DNA of 7,840 bases. It comes from Cyanobacteria bacterium T3Sed10_344R1. Its GTDB lineage: Bacteria > Cyanobacteriota > Cyanobacteriia > Phormidesmidales > Phormidesmidaceae. The position numbers were made by a program, and so were the translations under genes. This document shows, piece after piece, positions 1 to 5,416 of this stretch. Below the pieces are notes generated by a model. That model was not told the origin of the DNA. It was given only the letters and a program-made list of their open reading frames with translations, and did no database searches. Position 1 is the stretch's first letter, and each line of letters begins with the position of its first letter. The stretch covers positions 1 to 7,840 of the forward strand of contig PXDR01000573.1 of assembly GCA_003566335.1 (NCBI GenBank), in the 5' to 3' direction.

Positions 1-35
1 ATAGCCAATAGCTAATAGCTATTAGCCAACAGCCC
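1..35. repeat. Heptad repeat array A, abutting the gap stop codon
   Basis: On the plus strand the units are AGCCAAT (3-9), AGCTAAT (10-16), AGCTATT (17-23), AGCCAAC (24-30) and a terminal AGCCC (31-35). The next base begins the complement of the gap stop codon (36-38). The array may continue beyond the left edge. It belongs to the same family as the arrays at 1290-1328, 5245-5277 and 5417-5463, and resembles in style the short tandemly repeated heptamers (STRR) of cyanobacteria. Confidence 0.85.
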
Positions 36-1049
36 CTACCCCCGCGCTACCTTCCGCGCCAACTCCACCATCCGATTCGCATAGCCCCATTCGTTGTCGT
101 ACCAGGCCAGGATTTTCACCTGGGTGCCGTCGATAACCAGGGTGGACAGGGCGTCGATGATGGAGGAGCGAGGGTCGTCTTTGTAGTCGATGGAGACTAG
201 GGGCCGTTCTTCGTAGCCCAAAATTCCTTGCAGATCGCCTTCGGCAGCGGTTTTGAGCAGGTGGTTTACCTCGTCCACTGTGGTGGGGCGGCTGACTTCA
301 AACACGCAGTCGGTTAAGGAGGCGTTGAGCAAAGGCACCCGCACCGCCAGGCCGTTGAGTTTGCCCGTTAGCTCGGGGTAAATCAGGGTGATGGCGGTGG
401 CAGATCCGGTGGTGGTGGGAATCAGGGAAAGGGTGGTGGCCCGCGCCCGACGCAGATCCTTGTGGGGCGCGTCCACGATGGTTTGGGTATTGGTGTTGTC
501 GTGAATCGTGGTGATTACGCCGTGGGTGATGCCCAAGGATTCGTGAATCACCTTGACCACAGGAGCCAGGCAGTTGGTGGTGCAGGACGCCGCCGTCAGC
601 AGGCGATGTTGGGCGGGGTCGTAGAGATGGTCATTCACCCCCATCACCACGTTGAGAGCGTTTTGCTTCACCGGTGCAGCTACAATCACCCGCTCTACGC
701 CCCGCTTGAAGTAGGGATCAAGCAGCTCTGGGGTGCGAAACTTGCCGGAACATTCCAGCACCAAATCGACGCCCAATTCGTCCCAGGGCACCTCTCCCGG
801 CGTTTTATGTTCGCTGAAGCTGAGGGGCTTGCCGTCAATGGTGATGCGGTCTGGGCCTGGGGCTTCGACCTCAGGCTGCCAGCGACCGTGAACCGAGTCG
901 AATTTCAGCAGGTGAGCGGCGGTGGTGCTGCCCCCTTTCACTTCGTTGATGTGGGTGAACGTGAGGTCAGGCCAGCCCCAGGCGGCCCGCAGTGCTAGCC
1001 GTCCGATGCGACCAAACCCATTGATGCCAACGCGAACCATACCGACCAT
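36..1049 (-). CDS. gap: ArsJ-associated glyceraldehyde-3-phosphate dehydrogenase
   Basis: Cytosolic NAD(P)-dependent GAPDH, 337 aa, the usual family length. Seen: Rossmann glycine motif GFGRIGR (11-17), catalytic SCTTNC with Cys156, catalytic His183 in TIHDNTNTQ, and the C-terminal WYDNEWGYANRM (316-327). The segments INEVKG (34-39), DNTNTQTIVDAPHKDLRRARA and SLIPTTTGSATAI differ from glycolytic GAPDH and are typical of the ArsJ-associated subgroup. Known for that subgroup: the enzyme uses arsenate in place of phosphate to form 1-arseno-3-phosphoglycerate, which the ArsJ permease exports. The arsR gene just upstream on the same strand and the operator-like dyads ahead of this gene support an arsenic role. 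arsJ itself would lie beyond the left edge, which is inference. The start is ambiguous: ATG at 1049 has TTAGG 5 nt upstream, while ATG at 1040 has AAGGA 8 nt upstream and gives a 334-aa protein. A housekeeping Calvin-cycle or glycolytic GAPDH is less likely. Confidence 0.9.
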   Translation of the reverse strand: MVGMVRVGINGFGRIGRLALRAAWGWPDLTFTHINEVKGGSTTAAHLLKFDSVHGRWQPEVEAPGPDRITIDGKPLSFSEHKTPGEVPWDELGVDLVLECSGKFRTPELLDPYFKRGVERVIVAAPVKQNALNVVMGVNDHLYDPAQHRLLTAASCTTNCLAPVVKVIHESLGITHGVITTIHDNTNTQTIVDAPHKDLRRARATTLSLIPTTTGSATAITLIYPELTGKLNGLAVRVPLLNASLTDCVFEVSRPTTVDEVNHLLKTAAEGDLQGILGYEERPLVSIDYKDDPRSSIIDALSTLVIDGTQVKILAWYDNEWGYANRMVELARKVARG

Positions 1050-1097
1050 CCTTGCCTAACTCAATAGCCCCCAGCCCAACGCGACCTAAACGGGTCA

Positions 1098-1115
1098 CAT
1101 CAAGTTTGCTTGATG
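1098..1115. promoter_or_regulatory. Putative ArsR operator, site 1
   Basis: A perfect dyad, CATCAAG-TTTG-CTTGATG, with 7-bp arms, centred about 57 nt upstream of the gap start. It shares the pattern ATCAA-N6-TTGAT with sites 2 and 3. ArsR/SmtB repressors bind AT-rich imperfect dyads of this kind, and an arsR gene sits immediately upstream, so binding by that ArsR is a reasonable inference. Confidence 0.65.
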
Positions 1116-1122
1116 CTATTGA

Positions 1123-1138
1123 ATCAAGTTTTGTTGAT
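1123..1138. promoter_or_regulatory. Putative ArsR operator, site 2
   Basis: ATCAA-GTTTTG-TTGAT, a dyad with 5-bp arms. It starts 24 nt after site 1 in the same orientation, so the sites are also direct repeats (ATCAAGTTT is common to all three). On the minus strand, TTGATT within this site is a weak candidate -35 element for gap, but no convincing -10 follows at the right spacing. Confidence 0.6.
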
Positions 1139-1164
1139 GGATGCATGTCTTCCAGGCGACATTG

Positions 1165-1182
1165 CATCAAGTTTTATTGATG
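1165..1182. promoter_or_regulatory. Putative ArsR operator, site 3
   Basis: CATCAA-GTTTTA-TTGATG, a perfect dyad with 6-bp arms, 43 nt from site 2 (roughly four helical turns). It is the site furthest from gap and closest to arsR. The three sites together span about 85 nt and probably overlap the gap promoter, which I could not place exactly. Confidence 0.6.
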
Positions 1183-1264
1183 GTTTAGAGAAAAACTTGC
1201 CCGCCCACCCCCTTAGCCAAAGCCAGAACCCCCAATCAGCCCGGCTCTAAAGCCAACAGCCTTA

Positions 1265-1328
1265 GCGAACCATGCCCGAAGGGCTGTACAGCCAACAGCC
1301 AATAGCTAAGAGCCAATAGCCAATAGCC
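1265..1328. repeat. Composite dispersed repeat, copy B (hairpin core plus heptad array)
   Basis: The left part (1265-1289) contains GCGAACCATGCCCGAAGGGC, with a short GCCC-GAA-GGGC hairpin, followed by TGTAC. The right part (1290-1328) is a heptad array: AGCCAAC, AGCCAAT, AGCTAAG, AGCCAAT, AGCCAAT, then AGCC, running straight into the complement of the arsR stop codon at 1329. The same two parts in the same order occur on the minus strand at 5308-5245. A further partial copy, CTCTAAAGCCAACAGCC, lies at 1245-1261 and matches the segment between core and array in the sufS-side copy. Confidence 0.8.
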
Positions 1329-1676
1329 CTACTCCCCACACCGCCGACTCGGCAGCCTCGGACTAAACTGCCGAATCTCAGCCAGGTACTCCTCCATCAC
1401 CGCCAGTTGCGATAGGCAGAGGCGGTAGTAAATCCAGCGGCCCTGCTGGCGGGACTTGACCAGTTCCGCGTCCTTCAGGGTCTTGAGGTGAAAAGACAGC
1501 TTGGACTGGCTGACTTGAATGCGATCGCATAGATCGCAAACACACAGCTCCTGCTGCCGTAAGTGCTGCAAAATCTCTAGCCGCAGTGGATCGCTGAGGG
1601 CGCGAAATCCCTGAACAACCTTGGGATTGATCGCTATCTCTAGCCCTGGCATCGAGACCTCAGAAACCTCAGTCAT
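1329..1676 (-). CDS. arsR: ArsR-family arsenite-responsive transcriptional repressor
   Basis: Winged-helix metalloregulator of about 115 aa, a normal ArsR length. The protein has ALSDPLRLEILQHL, then ELCVCDLCDRI, whose Cys-x-Cys-x-x-Cys is the classic three-thiolate As(III)/Sb(III) site of E. coli-type ArsR. It continues with a recognition helix VSQSKLSFHLKTLKDAELV and the wing QQGRWIYYRL. SmtB-type Zn sensors have Gly where the second Cys stands here, so arsenite sensing is the better call. It represses in the apo form and leaves DNA when arsenite binds (family knowledge). The ATG at 1676 was chosen; an in-frame TTG at 1691 would add 5 residues, and an ATG at 1652 has a better-placed GAGG (1658-1661) 5 nt upstream, giving 107 aa. 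A HIP1 octamer lies inside at 1521-1528. The likely target is the gap promoter downstream. Upstream of arsR only a degenerate half-site (TTTTATTGA, minus strand, near 1695-1703) was seen. Confidence 0.92.
   Translation of the reverse strand: MTEVSEVSMPGLEIAINPKVVQGFRALSDPLRLEILQHLRQQELCVCDLCDRIQVSQSKLSFHLKTLKDAELVKSRQQGRWIYYRLCLSQLAVMEEYLAEIRQFSPRLPSRRCGE
1521..1528. repeat. HIP1 octamer GCGATCGC (one of five)
   Basis: GCGATCGC occurs at 1521-1528, 4318-4325, 4381-4388, 5978-5985 and 6729-6736. About 0.1 copy would be expected by chance in this length, so this is a strong cyanobacterial signature. All five lie inside minus-strand genes (arsR, sufS twice, sufD twice). Three sit in the longer context ATGCGATCGCA. 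Confidence 0.95.
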
Positions 1677-1691
1677 GGCGCAGTCATCCAA

Positions 1692-2135
1692 ATACTCAAT
1701 AAAATCAGCTTTCAGCTTGGCGCATCAGTCCAAGCATCCGCCCAAGCACTAGCCTAGCCCCAGTATCCTGCTCAAACGCCCCTTCCCCCGATCGCAGCCC
1801 TCGCGCCTAGGTGCAGAGAACCCCGAATGTGAGCGCGCAGTGGACGACATTTAGCGGATGTCGATCGGCGGCCATCGATCTACAGTGAACACTACAGCTA
1901 AAAAAACAATATAAAAAACTGAGAGAAAAATCGCTCTGGCACACAGCAGGCGTGATATCTCTAAGGTCTCTCTAATCCGTTTAATATCAGGCCATTCAGG
2001 AGCCTGCCAATAGCCTGTTAATTAAAGTCCATCGCCGAGATTTTGGCAAAACTGGCTGGGCAGATCAATTTTTCTTAATAGAAGGAAAGTCGAATCTGCG
2101 CTAAATCTAAAGAAAGCCTAAAAAAATGGTGCTTC
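1692..2135. other. Non-coding stretch between arsR and the 69-aa gene
   Basis: No convincing gene in 444 nt. It should hold the arsR promoter (leftward) and the promoter of the 69-aa gene (rightward). Visible structure: a dyad CGACAT-N7-ATGTCG (1845-1863), a direct repeat CTACAG (1880-1885 and 1892-1897), a palindrome AGTG-AA-CACT (1884-1893), and an A-rich tract (about 1898-1930) that includes TATAAA. The right third is AT-rich and has no open frame of note. Confidence 0.6.
1886..1915 (+). promoter_or_regulatory. Candidate promoter for the 69-aa gene
   Basis: TGAACA (4 of 6 to the -35 consensus), an 18-nt spacer, then TATAAA (5 of 6 to the -10), in an A-rich tract. The -35 overlaps the palindrome AGTGAACACT. 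It would give a 5' leader of more than 200 nt, which is long, so a nearer unrecognised promoter is possible. Confidence 0.3.
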
Positions 2136-2345
2136 ATGAATCCACATTTGCTCCGTCATCTTTGGGCGTTAGTCGAAGCGTCTCAGAGTCAAGCTTTGCT
2201 TAGCTACGATGACAGCAGCCTCGTGGGCTGGTTAACTGACCAACTCAGTGACGATCAATCTCTAGATCCGGCTGAGGTCGATTGTCTTAGCCAATATATC
2301 TACGCTAGGGTGCCCCTAATCCGCGACCTGGCGACCCATCGCTAA
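2136..2345 (+). CDS. Small conserved hypothetical protein, cyanobacterial
   Basis: 69-aa soluble, acidic, probably helical protein; no signal peptide, membrane segment or metal motif. It has an N-terminal block LLRHLWALVEASQSQALLSYDDSSLVGWLTDQL, and its C-terminal block runs LDPAEVDCLSQYIYARVPLIRDLA. From memory this pattern (…LW.LVE..Q…L…L.D..LV..L…L…L…E…I..YI..R..LIRDLA) recurs in short unannotated proteins of many cyanobacteria; I could not search to confirm it. No function is known to me. The start is the ATG at 2136, with no Shine-Dalgarno at usual spacing, as is common in cyanobacteria. An overlapping ATG ten bases upstream opens a 25-codon frame in another phase. It stands alone: neighbours are long non-coding stretches on both sides. 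Confidence 0.75.
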   Translation: MNPHLLRHLWALVEASQSQALLSYDDSSLVGWLTDQLSDDQSLDPAEVDCLSQYIYARVPLIRDLATHR

Positions 2346-2701
2346 AGCTCTGACAAACGTCCTAGCTGTGCCCTTCGATTCCGTTCAGGGGACGTAAACT
2401 TTACTTGCCATCGGGTCAAGTCAGAAAGCTGATTTACAGCGATTCAAGGCGAAATCCCGCCTGATTTGCCGCCTGACCACACTTTGTATCATTTTGCGCA
2501 GAGACTTGCTAAGTCACCATACCTGCGTAAAATGTGATCTTTGATGCAAACAGAAAGCGTAAACCGATAGATGTTAAGCACTGTAAGCTTGACAGCTATC
2601 GCCTGGATTAAGGCTGCCCTAAAGCGTTGAGTTGGGTGGCTTTCCCTGGAGCGCGCTTCTGACCAAGCATCTATTAGAACAAGTGAGTGAGGTGTGACGT
2701 T
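2346..2701. other. Non-coding leader region of the amino-acid-binding protein gene
   Basis: No gene in 356 nt. Seen: an 11-nt palindrome GTAAA-C-TTTAC (2394-2404); distant arms ACGTCC/GGACGT (2357-2362, 2390-2395) that could form a weak hairpin after the 69-aa gene; an AGGCG/CGCCT hairpin near 2447-2462; a candidate promoter at 2506-2533; and a perfect TTGACA at 2589-2594 with no matching -10. I looked for an NtcA box (GTA-N8-TAC) and found none. Confidence 0.55.
2506..2533 (+). promoter_or_regulatory. Candidate sigma70-type promoter for the binding-protein gene
   Basis: TTGCTA, a 16-nt spacer, then TAAAAT (5 of 6 to the -10 consensus). It would give a leader of about 160 nt before the ATG at 2702. 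No operator is recognisable around it. Confidence 0.35.
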
Positions 2702-3769
2702 ATGCGTAATCTGCGTGGTTGGAGCCTGAAGCTGGCATCAGTTTTGGCTATTGGTTCATTGGCAGCAGCCTGCGGAGGCGAGGTCGCCACCAATGGCGGT
2801 GGTGGCGGTGGCAGTGGCAGCAGTGTGCTGCAAACGGTCACCGGTCGCGAAGAGCTGCTGTGTGGCGTGGATGGTGGTATCCCTGGCTTTAGCTTTGTTG
2901 ATGAAGACGGTGAGTTCTCGGGCCTAGACGTAGATGGTTGCCGCGCTGTGGCAGCCGCTCTATTTGGTGATGCCAATGCCGTTGAGTTCCGGCGGCTAGA
3001 CTCGACCGAGCGATTCACGGCCCTGTCTGGGGGTGAGGTAGATGTGTTGTTCCGCAACACCACCTGGACTCTGAGCCGAGATACTGAGGTGGGTCTAGAA
3101 TTTGGCCCCACCACCTTCTACGACGGTCAAGGGATGATGGTGCGCGCAGATAGCGGCATCGCTGAACTGGAAGACATGGAAGGGTTGGCGGTCTGTGTGG
3201 AAACAGGTACCACCACGGAGCTAAACCTGACGGACAACATGCGGGAGCGGGGCATCGACTTCGAGCCGGTGGTGTTCCAAGACGCTGATGCAGCTTACGC
3301 CGCCTATGACGAGGGTCGGTGCGAGGGCATGACATCTGACAAGTCCCAGCTGATCGCCCGTCGCAGCACCCTGGGCAACCCCGACGACCACATCTTGCTA
3401 GAAGTCACCATGTCGAAGGAGCCCCTCGGCCCCGCGACGGTCAACAATGACTCGGCTTGGTTTGATGTGGTGAAGTGGGTCACCTTTGGCTTGATTCAAG
3501 CTGAGGAGTTTGGCATCACTTCCGAGAATGTGGATGAGTTCCTAGAGAGCGAAGATCCCAACATTCTGCGCTTCTTGGGCGAAGAAGGCACCCTGGGCCA
3601 AGACATGGGCTTACCCAATGACTTCATGTACCAGGTGATTAGCCAGGTGGGCAACTACGGCGAAATCTTTGAGCGCAACTTGGGGGCTGACTCTGAGTTC
3701 AACCTAGATCGCGGTCAGAATGCTCTCTGGACTGAAGGTGGGCTACTCTACTCACCGCCTTTCCGCTAG
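2702..3769 (+). CDS. Amino-acid ABC transporter substrate-binding lipoprotein (AapJ/BztA/NatF type)
   Basis: Periplasmic binding protein, 355 aa, of the general L-amino-acid (polar, acidic and neutral) uptake family; it would deliver ligand to an inner-membrane permease and ATPase. Seen: a basic N-terminus, a hydrophobic stretch and a lipobox SLAAAC with Cys24, so it is probably a lipoprotein. A flexible Gly/Ser linker (about 31-40) follows, then the two-lobed type-2 fold. Family motifs are VDGGIPGFSFVDEDGEFSGL, DVLFRNTTWTLSRDT, AVCVETGTTTELNL and GRCEGMTSDKSQL. The ATG at 2702 was chosen over an upstream GTG (2687) because GAGG lies at 2689-2692, 9 nt before it, and because it begins directly with the signal peptide. 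No permease or ATPase gene is next to it, and a strong terminator follows within 50 nt, so it is probably transcribed alone and partners with components encoded elsewhere. Exact ligand unknown. Confidence 0.9.
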   Translation: MRNLRGWSLKLASVLAIGSLAAACGGEVATNGGGGGGSGSSVLQTVTGREELLCGVDGGIPGFSFVDEDGEFSGLDVDGCRAVAAALFGDANAVEFRRLDSTERFTALSGGEVDVLFRNTTWTLSRDTEVGLEFGPTTFYDGQGMMVRADSGIAELEDMEGLAVCVETGTTTELNLTDNMRERGIDFEPVVFQDADAAYAAYDEGRCEGMTSDKSQLIARRSTLGNPDDHILLEVTMSKEPLGPATVNNDSAWFDVVKWVTFGLIQAEEFGITSENVDEFLESEDPNILRFLGEEGTLGQDMGLPNDFMYQVISQVGNYGEIFERNLGADSEFNLDRGQNALWTEGGLLYSPPFR

Positions 3770-3786
3770 GTCGGGCTGAGTTAGCT

Positions 3787-3814
3787 CTGAACTAAAGGAT
3801 CTGAGCTAAAGGAT
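3787..3814. repeat. 14-nt tandem duplication before the terminator
   Basis: CTGAACTAAAGGAT (3787-3800) is followed directly by CTGAGCTAAAGGAT (3801-3814), one mismatch in 14. It sits between the binding-protein stop codon and the terminator hairpin; probably a local slippage product. Confidence 0.85.
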
Positions 3815-3816
3815 TA

Positions 3817-3849
3817 GGGGCGGGCGATTAAATCGCCCGCCCCTTTTTT
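3817..3849 (+). terminator. Rho-independent terminator
   Basis: A perfect 13-bp inverted repeat, GGGGCGGGCGATT (3817-3829) and its complement (3831-3843), followed by six T (3844-3849). It lies 47 nt after the stop codon of the binding-protein gene. The T-run is only on the plus-strand side, so it ends that transcript; the stem could still slow transcription coming the other way from sufS. Confidence 0.93.
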
Positions 3850-3971
3850 GATTTTGATGCTGAGTTTTTTCTGGGTCTCGTGCCTAAAGAGCTTCCTGAG
3901 CTTTTTTGCCTAAACGGCCAAGATCTCCCAAGAGCTTCTCGAATTTCCTCAACCTATCCCCAAGCCGTTGC

Positions 3972-5237
3972 CTATTCGTCAAAGATATTGCCGAAGAACT
4001 CAATGGTGTCCTTTAGCGCGGCGACGAAGGTGTCGATCTCGGCTTGGGTGTTGTAGAAGTACAGGCTGGCCCGAGCGGTTGAGGACACGCCCAAGATGCG
4101 GTGAAGGGGCTGGGTGCAGTGGTGCCCGGAGCGAATTGCGACGCCGGACTGGTCAATAAAGGTGGAGAGATCCTGGGCGTGCAGGTTCTCGACGGTGAAG
4201 GTGGCGAGGGCGGCGCGACCGCTGCCGTCTGCGGCGGGTGGTGGCCCGTAGAGCTTGACCTGGGGCAGTTGGCTCAGGCTTTGGTAGAGATAGGCGGTGA
4301 GCTCATGTTCATAGGATGCGATCGCATCCATACCCAAATCACTCAAGTAATCTACCGCTGCCCCCAGGGCAATGGCTTCTGCGATCGCCGGGGTACCCGC
4401 CTCAAACTTATGGGGCAGTTCGGCATAGGTGGAATGATCGAGAAAGACATCCGCGATCATCTCGCCACCGCCCAAAAACGGCGGTGCTGCTTCCAGCAGC
4501 GCCTGCTTGCCGTAGAGAAAGCCAATGCCAGTGGGCGCGCACATCTTATGGCCCGACGCCACCAGCCAATCGCAGTTGAGCGCCTGCACGTCGATGGGCA
4601 TATGGGGCACACTCTGGCAGGCATCCAGCAGCACCTTGGCCCCATGGTGATGGGCCAGCTCAATAATCTCGGCCACTGGGTTGACACAGCCCAGGGTGTT
4701 TGAGACGTGGTTGACCGCCACCAGCTTGGTCTTGTCGTTGAGCAGCGAGCGGTATTGCTCTAAATCAAAGCCTTGATCGGGGCCGAGTTCCACAAACTTC
4801 AGCACCGCCCCCGTGCGCTGGGCCACAAACTGCCAGGGCACCAGATTGCTGTGATGCTCCATCACCGACAGGATGATTTCATCCCCAGCCTGCAAAGTCG
4901 CCATGCCCCAGGTGTAGGCCACCAGGTTAATCGCCTCACTGGCGTTGCGGGTATAGACAATCTCATTGCGGCTAGCGGCATTCACAAACGTCGCCAGTTT
5001 ATCCCGCGCCCCTTCATAGGCATCCGTCGCCCGCGCACTCAGGGCATGGATGCCCCGGTGAACGTTGGCATTGTCGTGTTCGTAGTAATGTCGCAGCGCC
5101 TCCAGCACCGCCGTCGGCTTTTGAGACGTCGCAGCATTGTCGAAATAGACCAAAGGCTTGCCGTTCACCTGCTGATGCAGGATCGGAAAGTCAGCGCGGG
5201 TGCGGGTGGCGAGGGTGCGGGCTTGGGCGACGGTCAT
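3972..5237 (-). CDS. sufS: Cysteine desulfurase SufS (group II)
   Basis: PLP enzyme, 421 aa, that takes sulfur from L-cysteine (leaving alanine) as an enzyme-bound persulfide for Fe-S cluster assembly on SufBCD. Seen: YFDNAATSQKP near the N-terminus; EHHSN with the PLP-stacking His128; LLDACQS with Asp205; SGHK with the Schiff-base Lys231; a GGGEMI loop (257-261); GTPAIAEAIALGAA; and RSGHHCTQP with the catalytic Cys374. The short active-site Cys loop is the group II (SufS/CsdA) form, not IscS/NifS. Length is normal and all key residues are present. The only reasonable start is ATG 5237; the 7 nt before it (AACCACC, minus strand) are not a Shine-Dalgarno, and a heptad array ends just upstream. 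It lies 226 nt after sufD, far more than the sufC-sufD overlap, and converges with the binding-protein gene. Two HIP1 sites lie inside. Confidence 0.96.
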   Translation of the reverse strand: MTVAQARTLATRTRADFPILHQQVNGKPLVYFDNAATSQKPTAVLEALRHYYEHDNANVHRGIHALSARATDAYEGARDKLATFVNAASRNEIVYTRNASEAINLVAYTWGMATLQAGDEIILSVMEHHSNLVPWQFVAQRTGAVLKFVELGPDQGFDLEQYRSLLNDKTKLVAVNHVSNTLGCVNPVAEIIELAHHHGAKVLLDACQSVPHMPIDVQALNCDWLVASGHKMCAPTGIGFLYGKQALLEAAPPFLGGGEMIADVFLDHSTYAELPHKFEAGTPAIAEAIALGAAVDYLSDLGMDAIASYEHELTAYLYQSLSQLPQVKLYGPPPAADGSGRAALATFTVENLHAQDLSTFIDQSGVAIRSGHHCTQPLHRILGVSSTARASLYFYNTQAEIDTFVAALKDTIEFFGNIFDE

Positions 5238-5244
5238 GGTGGTT

Positions 5245-5308
5245 GGGCTATTGGCTATTGGCTATTGGCTGTTGGCTTTAGAGTAAAGCCCTTCGGACAT
5301 GGTTTGGC
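5245..5308. repeat. Composite dispersed repeat, copy C (heptad array plus hairpin core)
   Basis: Read on the minus strand: GCCAAACCATGTCCGAAGGG, then CTTTAC, then CTCTAAAGCCAACAGCC, then AGCCAAT units, ending AGCCC at 5245. It is the inverted counterpart of 1265-1328; differences include one base in the hairpin core (GTCC for GCCC), a 6-nt insertion before the array and one fewer heptad. The heptad part is 5245-5277. Its AGCCC end lies 7 nt before the sufS start codon. Confidence 0.8.
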
Positions 5309-5416
5309 GAAGTCTATAAAGCTTTGGTGGGCGTGGCTTTACTGGCGGTAACGCTGGTCGGACATAGCTGCGCTCAGTCTATCTAGATAACCAGGATTTT
5401 CTCAGCACGGCTGTCA

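Noticed and set aside
462..998. Long plus-strand open frame across gap
   Set aside because: Antisense shadow of the GAPDH gene; no family resemblance, and the minus-strand frame carries all catalytic motifs.
967..1170. 67-codon minus-strand frame over the arsR-gap spacer
   Set aside because: It overlaps the gap start in another frame and consists of the operator repeats; no domain.
1290..1328. CRISPR array
   Set aside because: The repeats are 7 nt long with no spacers, so they are tandem heptads and not CRISPR.
1329..1676. SmtB/ZiaR-type zinc sensor or SufR
   Set aside because: ELCVCDLC has the arsenite thiolate triad; Zn sensors have Gly in place of the second Cys, and SufR is a longer protein with a cluster-binding C-terminal Cys set.
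2346..2701. NtcA box (GTA-N8-TAC) before the amino-acid-binding protein
   Set aside because: No copy with the right spacing; GTAAACTTTAC at 2394-2404 has only five bases between GTA and TAC.
2674..3335. Minus-strand frames opposite the binding-protein gene
   Set aside because: Low-complexity Pro/Arg/Ser-rich translations that mirror the Gly/Ser linker and GC-rich codons of the real gene.
3886..3906. Second terminator, AAAGAGCT-N5-AGCTTTTT
   Set aside because: A weak 8-bp stem with a G-U pair; on the sufS side it has a mismatch and only three U, so no clear sufS terminator can be claimed.
4101..5351. Plus-strand open frames across sufS and its upstream spacer (4101-4703, 4773-5351)
   Set aside because: Antisense to a complete sufS; composition mirrors the opposite strand, and the second runs into the heptad repeat.
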